From an uncultured Chitinophaga sp. (GTDB lineage: Bacteria; Bacteroidota; Bacteroidia; Chitinophagales; Chitinophagaceae): a stretch of 64,000 bases of DNA. Where the stretch lies: the NCBI RefSeq assembly GCF_946479755.1, contig NZ_CAMLHC010000019.1, positions 62,001 through 126,000 on the forward strand, in the 5' to 3' direction. This document shows positions 1-7,381 of this stretch, one piece after another (positions within the stretch are counted from its first letter, which is position 1; each line of letters starts with the position of its first letter). The translations under genes and the position numbers were made by a program. The notes beneath the pieces are model-generated. The model saw nothing but the letters and a program-made list of their open reading frames with translations, was not told the DNA's origin and did not search any database.

Positions 1-2
1 AA

Positions 3-191
3 CGTTTCCGCGAACTGTGGCTGGAACAGAAACGATGGCCCGACCTGCTGCGTTTTCACTATGCAGGTACCATCAACGTATATACGGAGGTGCCTAATCT
101 CAACGGGAAAAACGTACCGCTGTATTTTCCCATTCCGAAAACACAAATCGATCTGAATCCAAACCTGAAACAAACTGCCGGCTACCAATAA
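3..191 (+). CDS. SusD/RagB-family outer-membrane lipoprotein, C-terminal end (partial)
   Basis: An open frame enters from the left edge and ends at TAA, giving 62 residues. It contains RFRELWLEQKRWPDLLRF, the helix found near the end of SusD/RagB proteins. It closes with LYFPIP followed by DLNPNLKQTAGY, the usual terminal signature of the family. SusD proteins are surface lipoproteins that bind glycans and cap a SusC TonB-dependent channel. The stop lies 10 bases before the first sialidase, so this is the binding-protein end of the same locus. That makes a sialoglycan ligand a reasonable inference. The SusC partner would lie further left, outside the window. Confidence 0.88.
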   Translation, partial: RFRELWLEQKRWPDLLRFHYAGTINVYTEVPNLNGKNVPLYFPIPKTQIDLNPNLKQTAGYQ

Positions 192-201
192 ACAGCACAT
201 C

Positions 202-1371
202 ATGAAACGGACAACCTCTAAAACATTGTTACTTTTCACCGCCGGCCTTTTCCTGCTCGCCTCCTGTAAAGGCGGCGGCAGCGAAAACCTTACACCGGCG
301 CCGCCACCCGGTAACAACGGAGGCGGTAACACCGACACCATCCCGTTCATTTTCCGGGAAAAAACCGGCGGCTACAGCTGCTATCGTATACCCGCCATCG
401 TTAAAACAAAAACCGGCGTGCTGCTGGCTTTTGCGGAAGCGCGTAAAAACAACTGTAAAGATGAAGGCGATATCGACCTGCTGGTCAAACGCTCTTCCGA
501 CGGCGGCAAAACATGGAGCGATCCTATTATGGTGTGGAACGAAGGCGCCAACACCTGCGGCAACCCCGTACCGGTGCTCGACGAACAGACGGGCCGCCTC
601 CACCTGCTGATGACCTGGAACCTCGGCGAAGACAATATCGGCGCCATCAACGCCGGTACCAGCAAAGACACCCGCCGCGTGTACGTCACCAGCAGCGACG
701 ATGAAGGCCTCACCTGGGCTACCGCCAAAGAAATCACGAAAGACGTCAAGAAGCCGGGATGGGGATGGTACGGCACCGGTCCCTGTCACGGCATACAGCT
801 CAAACGTGGCGCCCATGCAGGAAGGCTGGTCATCCCCGCCGATTATATGTCAGTGAAAACAGCGGATAGCCCTGCCCGTGATTCCGCCCATGTCATCTAC
901 TCCGATGATCACGGCCAGAGCTGGAAACTGGGCGGTATTGCCAATAAAGACCGCGGCGCAGAAAGCACGGTCGCCGAACTGTCTGACGGGCAGCTCATGC
1001 TCAATATCCGTAACAGCGCCGGCGGCGCGCGGCTCGTGGCCAACAGCACTGACGGCGGCGCCTCCTGGTTGCCGGTGAGAGCAGACTATACACTGGTAGA
1101 ACCCATCTGTCAGGGTAGCCTGCTCTCCTGGAAACAATGGTTGTTCTTCTCCAATCCGGCCAGCACCGCCCGGGAGAACATGACCATTCGCCTCAGCACC
1201 GATGACGGCAACAACTGGAGCAAGTCCTGTAAAATATACAGCGGCCCCTCGGCCTACTCCGACATCGTGATGCTGTCAGACACCGAGATCGCCATCTTCT
1301 ACGAAGCCGGCTATAAAAAACCTTACGAAGGAATTGCTTATAAAGTGGTGCCTGTCACCGATTTTAAATAG
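202..1371 (+). CDS. nanH: Exo-alpha-sialidase (GH33), lipoprotein
   Basis: This 389-residue protein cleaves terminal sialic acids from glycoconjugates. The N-terminus is a lipoprotein signal with lipobox LLASC (Cys22), so it is probably anchored to a membrane and exposed outside the cytoplasm. The GH33 fold is clear: YRIP with Arg62, and five Asp-boxes (about 99-105, 165-172, 234-241, 282-289, 332-339). The Arg triad is probably Arg62, Arg270 and Arg324. The likely nucleophile is Tyr352 in AYSD, with Glu254 as its partner and Asp87 as acid/base. A low-complexity Pro/Gly linker (about 32-43) separates anchor and propeller. It is followed after 6 bases by a second sialidase and then sialate lyase, an operon for release and use of sialic acid. 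Confidence 0.95.
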   Translation: MKRTTSKTLLLFTAGLFLLASCKGGGSENLTPAPPPGNNGGGNTDTIPFIFREKTGGYSCYRIPAIVKTKTGVLLAFAEARKNNCKDEGDIDLLVKRSSDGGKTWSDPIMVWNEGANTCGNPVPVLDEQTGRLHLLMTWNLGEDNIGAINAGTSKDTRRVYVTSSDDEGLTWATAKEITKDVKKPGWGWYGTGPCHGIQLKRGAHAGRLVIPADYMSVKTADSPARDSAHVIYSDDHGQSWKLGGIANKDRGAESTVAELSDGQLMLNIRNSAGGARLVANSTDGGASWLPVRADYTLVEPICQGSLLSWKQWLFFSNPASTARENMTIRLSTDDGNNWSKSCKIYSGPSAYSDIVMLSDTEIAIFYEAGYKKPYEGIAYKVVPVTDFK

Positions 1372-1377
1372 AGAGAC

Positions 1378-2535
1378 ATGAAGATTTCCGTATATGCCTG
1401 CCTGTTATGGATGGTATTTTTTCCGCAGCTGCTGCTGGCGCAGCGCGATAGCACGGCCCTGTTCAGCGCCGGCGCCGACGGCTACAGCAGCTACCGCATC
1501 CCCGTGCTGCTGACAGCTCCCAATGGCCAGCTGCTGGCCTTCTGCGAAGGCAGGAAAGCCAGCGCCTCCGACGCCGGCGATATCGATATCCTGCTGAAAC
1601 GCTCTGCCGACGGCGGCAAAACATGGTCGGCCACGCAGGTGGTATGGGACGATGGCCCCCATACCTGCGGCAACCCCTGCCCCGTGGTGGACGCCACCAC
1701 CGGCGCCATCTGGCTGCTGCTCACCCGCAACGAAGGACAAGACAAAGAACATGATATCATCCATAAAAAGGCTACGCATACACGTACCGTATGGGTCGCC
1801 AAAAGTGAAGACAACGGCGCTACCTGGTCTGCCCCGGCAGACATCACTGCCACCACCAAAGACCCGCAGTGGGGATGGTATGCCACCGGTCCCGGGATCG
1901 GGATACAGCTGCAGCACGGCCCGCACAAAGGCCGGCTGGTCATCCCCTGCGACCACAGTTATGACGACAGCAGCGGCCGCGTGGCCAAAGGTCCTTATGA
2001 ATACGGCTCCCACGTTATCTACAGCGACGACCACGGGCAGTCCTGGCAGCGGGGCGGCAATATCCGTCCTAAAGTCAACGAATGCCAGTTGACCGAACTG
2101 GCCGACGGCAAAGGCGGGCTGCTGATGAGCCTCCGCTCCTATTTTGGCCGTGGCCTGCGCACACAGTCCGTTAGTCACGATGGCGGCGACAGCTGGAGCG
2201 CGCCCGCAGACGTGCCCTCCCTCGCTGATCCTATCTGCCAGGCCAGCCTTATCCGCTATCGCTGGCCTTCCCGCAAACGCAGCGGCATCCTGCTGTTCCT
2301 CAATCCGGACAGCGGCAAACGAATGAATATGACGCTGAAGGCCAGCACCGACGATGGCCGCAGCTGGCAGCCGTTGCGCGTGTTACACGCCGGGCCGGCA
2401 GCCTATTCCGCCCTGGCGGTACTGCCCAACGGCGACGTCGCCTGCCTGTACGAGGCCGGCGAAAAAAGCGCCTACAGCCATATCATCTTCCAAAAAATCA
2501 GTAAAAAAGTACTAAGCCATATCCATCAACAATAA
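1378..2535 (+). CDS. nanH: Exo-alpha-sialidase (GH33), secreted
   Basis: This 385-residue protein is a second GH33 sialidase directly behind the first, with extensive shared motifs that suggest an old tandem duplication. Unlike its neighbour it has a plain signal peptide ending near LLLAQ and no lipobox Cys, so it is probably periplasmic or secreted. It shows YRIP with Arg40, Asp65 as probable acid/base, and Asp-boxes at about 76-83, 143-150, 215-223, 267-273 and 323-330. Arg253 and Arg315 are probable triad members. Tyr343 in AAYSA is the probable nucleophile, with Glu235 as its partner. Different localisation suggests the pair acts in two compartments or on different linkages; that is inference. 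Confidence 0.94.
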   Translation: MKISVYACLLWMVFFPQLLLAQRDSTALFSAGADGYSSYRIPVLLTAPNGQLLAFCEGRKASASDAGDIDILLKRSADGGKTWSATQVVWDDGPHTCGNPCPVVDATTGAIWLLLTRNEGQDKEHDIIHKKATHTRTVWVAKSEDNGATWSAPADITATTKDPQWGWYATGPGIGIQLQHGPHKGRLVIPCDHSYDDSSGRVAKGPYEYGSHVIYSDDHGQSWQRGGNIRPKVNECQLTELADGKGGLLMSLRSYFGRGLRTQSVSHDGGDSWSAPADVPSLADPICQASLIRYRWPSRKRSGILLFLNPDSGKRMNMTLKASTDDGRSWQPLRVLHAGPAAYSALAVLPNGDVACLYEAGEKSAYSHIIFQKISKKVLSHIHQQ

Positions 2536-2548
2536 GCACAACGAACAC

Positions 2549-3484
2549 ATGAACGACATGACAGCAACACGTATTCAGGGACTGGTGGCCGCACCATTCA
2601 CTCCCATGCACGCCGACGGAAGCATCCATACAGAACGGATACACGAAATAGTGCAAACATTGATCAGCAACGGTATCAAAGGCATGTTTGTATGCGGCAG
2701 CACCGGTGAAGGTCCGTCCATGACCACCGCCGAAAGAATGGAAACCGCTGCCGCCTTTATCCGCGCGGCCGATAAAAAACTGAAGGTATTTGTACACGTA
2801 GGGCATAACAGCCTGCAGGAGGCGCAACAGCTGGCTGCCCATGCACAGGAGCATGGCGCTGATTTTATCTCCGCCACGCTGCCCACCTACTTCAAGATAC
2901 AGACCATCCCCGGACTGATCGACAGCCTGGCTACCATAGCGGCAGGTGCGCCCAAACTGCCCCTGTTCTACTACAATATCCCGGCGCTGACCGGCATCTC
3001 GCTGGACATGGTAGCCTTCCTCGAACAGGCAGCGGGTAAACTACCCACGCTCGCCGGCATCAAATACACCGCGCCGTTCATGCACGACTTCCAGGCGTGT
3101 ATGCATGCCAGTGAAGGACGTTACGAACTGCTCTACGGTACCGACGAGATGTTGCTGAGTGCGCTCGCCACCGGCTCCCATGGCTTCATCGGCAGCACCT
3201 ATAATTTCGCCACCCCGTTATACCAGGAGCTGATACAGGCTTTCAACGACGGACAGCTGCAAAAGGCACAGGAGTGCCAGCTACGCTCCGTGGAAATGGT
3301 ACGCCTCATCGTTAAATATGGCGGGCTCCGGGCGCAGAAAGCGATGATGCGCATGATAGGCCTCGACTGCGGCAATGTGAGATTACCACTACAACCTTTT
3401 GAAGAGAACGAGTATATTTCAATGGAAAAAGACCTGCGTGCCATCGGTTTCTTCGACTGGTGCACCCGGGTAGCTAAACCATAA
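2549..3484 (+). CDS. nanA: N-acetylneuraminate lyase (DapA/NanA family)
   Basis: The protein has 311 residues, no signal peptide and a cytoplasmic TIM barrel. The reaction is N-acetylneuraminate to N-acetylmannosamine plus pyruvate, through a Schiff base. Visible motifs are GSTGEG at 50-55 (the Ser-Thr pair that binds the keto-acid carboxylate), YYNIP at 141-145 with the catalytic Tyr, and Lys172 in AGIKYT, the expected Schiff-base lysine. Dihydrodipicolinate synthase shares this fold. The position just after two sialidases, and family length near 300, favour the sialate lyase. A second Met at codon 4 could also be the start. Confidence 0.92.
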   Translation: MNDMTATRIQGLVAAPFTPMHADGSIHTERIHEIVQTLISNGIKGMFVCGSTGEGPSMTTAERMETAAAFIRAADKKLKVFVHVGHNSLQEAQQLAAHAQEHGADFISATLPTYFKIQTIPGLIDSLATIAAGAPKLPLFYYNIPALTGISLDMVAFLEQAAGKLPTLAGIKYTAPFMHDFQACMHASEGRYELLYGTDEMLLSALATGSHGFIGSTYNFATPLYQELIQAFNDGQLQKAQECQLRSVEMVRLIVKYGGLRAQKAMMRMIGLDCGNVRLPLQPFEENEYISMEKDLRAIGFFDWCTRVAKP

Positions 3485-3495
3485 AATCCACGTTC

Positions 3496-4404
3496 ATGAA
3501 AAAGTTTTTTTTACTCAGCCTGCTGACCGCCGGTGCATATGCCGTACAAGCCCAACAGGGCAAACCACTGCCGTTATATCCTGAAGGCGTGCCTAATTCA
3601 AAAACGGCGCCCACCGGTTATAAGGAAGACATCGACAGCAGCCGTGCCCGGATGGTAACACAACCGGAACTGATCCCTTTCCCGGCGCCTGCGGGAAAGG
3701 CTACCGGCGCAGCGGTCGTGATCTGCCCGGGCGGCGGTTATGGCAGCGTGGTGATAGGCCGCGAAGGTTACACCATCGCCCGGCGGTTCCAGGCGGCGGG
3801 CATCTCCGCTTTTATCGTCAAATACCGGCTGCCGGACGACCGTATCATGCCTGATAAATCCAAAGGCCCGCTGCAGGACGCGCAACGCGCTTTGCAGATC
3901 GTACGGCAACATGCGGCGGAATGGGGACTGGCCCCCGGCAAAACCGGTATCATCGGCTTTTCCGCCGGAGGACACCTCGCATCTACGGTAGGTACCCATT
4001 TTGCGCAGCCGGTCATCGATAACTCCGCACAGCTCAATCTCCGGCCGGACTTCATGATACTCGTCTACCCGGTGATCAGCTTCACTTCGTATATGCATGC
4101 CGGTTCACGGAAAGCGCTGATCGGTGAAAACCCGGACAGTGCACACATCAAACTGTACAGCAACGAATTGCAGGTGACTGCACAAACGCCGCCCACTTTC
4201 CTGCTGCACGCACAGGACGATAAAGTGGTGCCGGTCCAGAACAGCCTGCTTTTCTATAACGCGCTGGTCAACGCCGGCGTAAAGGCAGAGATGCACCTGT
4301 ACCAGCATGGCGGGCATGGTTTCGGGCTGTATAACAAAACCACGCAGGACGACTGGTTTGAGCGATGCCTGCACTGGATGCAGGCCAACGGCTGGATACA
4401 ATGA
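3496..4404 (+). CDS. Secreted alpha/beta-hydrolase esterase, candidate sialate O-acetylesterase
   Basis: This 302-residue protein has a signal peptide (about 1-20, ending VQAQ). The body is an alpha/beta hydrolase of the acetyl-esterase (BD-FAE/AXE-like) group. It has an oxyanion loop CPGGGYG near residue 80, nucleophile Ser156 in GFSAGG, Asp241 or Asp242 in QDDKVVP, and His274 in GGHGFG. Such enzymes remove acetyl or feruloyl groups from polysaccharides. Because it sits between the sialate lyase and the kelch-symporter gene, I infer removal of O-acetyl groups from sialic acid before uptake. Known bacterial NanS enzymes are mostly SGNH hydrolases, so this would be a different fold for the job. 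The substrate is unproven. Confidence 0.85.
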   Translation: MKKFFLLSLLTAGAYAVQAQQGKPLPLYPEGVPNSKTAPTGYKEDIDSSRARMVTQPELIPFPAPAGKATGAAVVICPGGGYGSVVIGREGYTIARRFQAAGISAFIVKYRLPDDRIMPDKSKGPLQDAQRALQIVRQHAAEWGLAPGKTGIIGFSAGGHLASTVGTHFAQPVIDNSAQLNLRPDFMILVYPVISFTSYMHAGSRKALIGENPDSAHIKLYSNELQVTAQTPPTFLLHAQDDKVVPVQNSLLFYNALVNAGVKAEMHLYQHGGHGFGLYNKTTQDDWFERCLHWMQANGWIQ

Positions 4405-4424
4405 TCCGGCGTAAAACACACGTG

Positions 4425-7013
4425 ATGAAAAAACTGATTCTTCCTTTCTTACTGATATTGGGTATGTCTTTGCAAACTACCGTCAGTCGCGGCCAGGAGC
4501 CGCCGACAGGCTATTTCTCCTGGGGACAGCTCCCCTCCCTGCCGGATGCCTTTGGCTTTGCCGGCGCATTCGCCGGCGTGTCCAACAACGCACTGCTGTT
4601 AGCCGGCGGCGCCAATTTCCCTGACGGCGGCGCCCCCTGGAACGGCGGCGTGAAACAATGGCACGATCAGATATGGGTGCTGGAAAAAACGGACGGCCGG
4701 TGGAAGCCCGCCGGTAAGCTACCTGCACCACTGGGTTATGGTGTCTCCGCCTCCTGGCGTGATGCGCTGGTATGCGTAGGCGGCAGTAACAAGGACGGCC
4801 ACACGAACAAAGCTTTCCTGTTGCGGTATACTAACGGCCAGGTACAAACGGAACTATTGCCAGACCTGCCCGCTGCCAGCGCCAATGCCTGCGGAGCGCT
4901 CGATGGCGACATCCTGTATATCGCCGGTGGCACCGAAGCGCCGGCCGATACTACCGCTATCCAATACTTCTGGTCGATAGACCTTTCCCGGCCCGCCGCC
5001 AGCCGGCAATGGCAAACGCTGCCCCCATGGCCCGGTCCGGCGCGTATGCTGGCAGTAGCGGGCGTGCAGCAGCATCATTTTTACCTGTTCAGCGGCGTAC
5101 ATACGTCTACGTTACCCGGGGATGCCACCATCCGGCGTACCTTCCTGGCAGATGCATTTTGCTATGAACCGGGCAAAGGCTGGCGCACAATAGCGTCCCT
5201 GCCCCACCCGGCGGCGGCAGCCCCTACGCCGGCTTTCAGCGCCGGACAGTCACAGCTGTTGCTTTTCGGCGGCGACGACGGTAAGTACTTTGAACAGGCT
5301 GGCGCATTGAAAGAAAAACATCCGGGCTTCTCCGATGATATACTGGGTTACAACACCATCACCGACAGCTGGGCAGTCACCGGCCGGATGCCGGTACAGA
5401 AAGCGGGCGACAGCGTGACTAACCCCAACGGCAGCACGTGGGCGCCGGTCACCACGCCAACGGTGGTATGGCAGGGACAACTGATCATCCCCAGCGGGGA
5501 AGTACGACCAGCTACCAGGACACCGCGGGTACTAACGGCCACGCCTACACAGCCACCCAGTGGTTTCAGGCTGACCGACTGGCTCGTGGTGGGATTGTAC
5601 TTCCTGCTGGTAGTGGGCATCAGCGTGGCTGTATCGCGTAACATGCAAAACACTACCAGCGATTTTTTCCTGGGTGGTGGCAAAATACCCTGGTGGGCCG
5701 CCGGTCTGAGCATCTTCGGCTCCAAGCTCAGCGCGCTTACCTTTATCGCAATTCCGGCCAAAGCCTTCGCCACCGACTGGGTTTATTTTCTCAACAATAT
5801 GATGATCGTCGTGGTGGCACCACTCATCGTTTATTTTTATCTGCCATATTTCCGCAAGCTGAAACTGACCAGCGTATACGAATACCTGGCGATCCGCTTC
5901 AGTCCCGGTGTGAAACTGCTGGGCAGTTTTACCTTCCTGGTGTTCCAGGTCAGCCGCCTGGGTATTGTGATATACCTGCCGGCGCTGGTACTGAGCGCCG
6001 TTACCGGCGTAAACATTATCATCTGCATCGTGGCCACCAGCGCCATTACCACGGCGTATAGCGCCTCCGGTGGTATTGAAGCCGTTATCTGGACGGAAGT
6101 GATGCAGGTGGGCGTGTTGCTGGGAGGTGCCTTGCTCAGTCTTGTGTTTATCTCCAAATCGCTGGACGGCGGCTTTGGCCAGGTATTCACCGAAGCGGCC
6201 GCGCATGGCAAGTTCCGGCTGGCCATCCTGGATTGGAACATTACGCAGCCGGTATTGTGGGTAATTTTTGTGGGCGGGTTCCTCACACAGCTCGTCACCT
6301 ATTCCTCTGACCAGGTGGTGGTGCAACGTTACCTGACCACCTCTACAGAAAAGGAAGCCCGGCAGTCTATCTATACCAACGCGCTGCTGGTGATACCGGC
6401 GTCGCTGATCTTTTTCCTCGTGGGTACCGCGCTGTGGGCCTATTTCCGGCATCATCCGGAAAATCTGAATCCACATGGAAACACTGATGATGTCTTTCCA
6501 TGGTACATCTCCCAACAGCTGCCGGCGGGGCTGGCCGGACTGGTGATAGCAGGCCTTTTTGCCGCTACCATGTCTACCATCAGCTCCAGCATGAACGCCA
6601 TTGCTACGGTGATTACCACCGATTTCTACCCGTTGCTCAGGCCTTCGGCCGATGACCGCCAACGGTTTGTATTCGCCCGCCGGACAACCGTGGTACTCGG
6701 CGCACTCGGATGCGGCATTGCGCTCTACCTGGTATCGCTGCATAACACCTCCATCTGGGACCAGTACCTGAAAATCATCGGGCTCTTTGGCGGTTGCCTG
6801 GCAGGAATGTTCCTCGCGGGAATATTTATCCCGAAAGTAAATGCGCGGGGTATCATGATCGGTTTTGCCATCAGCGCCGTAAGCCTGTATTTTGTGCAGC
6901 GGTATACGGCCATCAACTTTTTCCTGTATCCTGCTGTAGCAGTAGTGATCTGCGTGGTGACAGGTTATCTCGCTTCCCTGGGTGGAAACCGGAGTGTCTC
7001 CCAACCAGTGTAA
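4425..7013 (+). CDS. Fusion of NanM-like kelch mutarotase with sodium:solute symporter (sialic acid uptake)
   Basis: From the ATG at 4425 the protein has 862 residues. A signal peptide (1-24) is followed by a kelch beta-propeller (about 25-362) like the cyclically permuted mutarotase/YjhT-NanM group, with ALLLAGGANFPDG and CVGGSNKDGH blades. A short linker leads to a sodium:solute symporter (about 385-862) starting DWLVVGLYF, with DFFLGGGKIPWWAAG and many hydrophobic helices. NanM speeds conversion of alpha- to beta-sialic acid, and SSS proteins import the sugar with sodium. The propeller should face the periplasm, tethered to the channel. An in-frame ATG at 4401 overlaps the previous stop (ATGA), but 4425 starts a better signal peptide. 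It is the last gene of the operon. Confidence 0.9.
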   Translation: MKKLILPFLLILGMSLQTTVSRGQEPPTGYFSWGQLPSLPDAFGFAGAFAGVSNNALLLAGGANFPDGGAPWNGGVKQWHDQIWVLEKTDGRWKPAGKLPAPLGYGVSASWRDALVCVGGSNKDGHTNKAFLLRYTNGQVQTELLPDLPAASANACGALDGDILYIAGGTEAPADTTAIQYFWSIDLSRPAASRQWQTLPPWPGPARMLAVAGVQQHHFYLFSGVHTSTLPGDATIRRTFLADAFCYEPGKGWRTIASLPHPAAAAPTPAFSAGQSQLLLFGGDDGKYFEQAGALKEKHPGFSDDILGYNTITDSWAVTGRMPVQKAGDSVTNPNGSTWAPVTTPTVVWQGQLIIPSGEVRPATRTPRVLTATPTQPPSGFRLTDWLVVGLYFLLVVGISVAVSRNMQNTTSDFFLGGGKIPWWAAGLSIFGSKLSALTFIAIPAKAFATDWVYFLNNMMIVVVAPLIVYFYLPYFRKLKLTSVYEYLAIRFSPGVKLLGSFTFLVFQVSRLGIVIYLPALVLSAVTGVNIIICIVATSAITTAYSASGGIEAVIWTEVMQVGVLLGGALLSLVFISKSLDGGFGQVFTEAAAHGKFRLAILDWNITQPVLWVIFVGGFLTQLVTYSSDQVVVQRYLTTSTEKEARQSIYTNALLVIPASLIFFLVGTALWAYFRHHPENLNPHGNTDDVFPWYISQQLPAGLAGLVIAGLFAATMSTISSSMNAIATVITTDFYPLLRPSADDRQRFVFARRTTVVLGALGCGIALYLVSLHNTSIWDQYLKIIGLFGGCLAGMFLAGIFIPKVNARGIMIGFAISAVSLYFVQRYTAINFFLYPAVAVVICVVTGYLASLGGNRSVSQPV

Positions 7014-7125
7014 AACCGGGAAGTGTAGACGGCGCACTGTGCATGAATCGCATCAGTTTAAATGGCATTAATCTTTATAATACATTCATTTTCAGCTGAT
7101 TTTATTTCGGCATGTTTTTCCCGGT

Positions 7126-7133
7126 TACTTTTG
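7126..7133 (+). promoter_or_regulatory. Probable -7 element for the small basic protein
   Basis: TACTTTTG fits the Bacteroidota -7 consensus TAnnTTTG and ends 14 bases before the ATG at 7148. The leader would be very short. No good TTTG lies at the expected upstream distance. Confidence 0.3.
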
Positions 7134-7147
7134 AAAATCCGTTTTTT

Positions 7148-7312
7148 ATGAAACGCAACCGTCAAAACAAAACGGCTAAAATGAACCGGGGCCGTCCTCA
7201 CAATGAACAGGAGGAAAGGATGAATCATCCGACATCCGGGCAGAACATGCAGAACCGGGAACATCCTATCGACACATCCAAGAAACATGGTGAACACCGT
7301 AAAGGAAAATAA
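7148..7312 (+). CDS. Small basic hydrophilic protein, unknown function
   Basis: This 54-residue frame runs from ATG 7148, with a longer in-frame ATG at 7112. It is rich in Lys, Arg, Asn, Gln and His, has no hydrophobic segment, and ends in HGEHRKGK. Its composition resembles a disordered nucleic-acid-binding or stress peptide, but I recognise no family. Support for a real gene is a -7 element just upstream and a strong terminator 19 bases after the stop. It is separated from the sialic-acid operon by 134 bases and is probably its own unit. Confidence 0.5.
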   Translation: MKRNRQNKTAKMNRGRPHNEQEERMNHPTSGQNMQNREHPIDTSKKHGEHRKGK

Positions 7313-7330
7313 GACCAGTGTTCATAAATA

Positions 7331-7362
7331 AAAGCGGCCCGGAAAATTCCGGGCCGCTTTTC
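7331..7362. terminator. Bidirectional rho-independent terminator
   Basis: A 14-base perfect inverted repeat (aaagcggcccggaa and its complement) closes on a tiny loop and has T runs on one side and A runs on the other. It lies between the plus-strand small protein and the convergent glutaminase-like gene and can serve both. Confidence 0.85.
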
Positions 7363-7381
7363 TATTCGTCGGGCTAAATAT

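Noticed and set aside
1378..2535. Loss of a catalytic Arg in the second sialidase (Lys where the first has Arg in the MTIRLS strand)
   Set aside because: By comparison with human NEU2 (Arg304 in QRADLG, 30 residues before Tyr334), the third Arg of the triad aligns with Arg315 (and Arg324 in the first copy), which is present; the Lys lies outside the triad.
5532..7037. A 501-residue open frame on the minus strand
   Set aside because: It is antisense to the kelch-symporter fusion, has low-complexity His/Gln-rich composition and no motif; a shadow of GC-biased codons.
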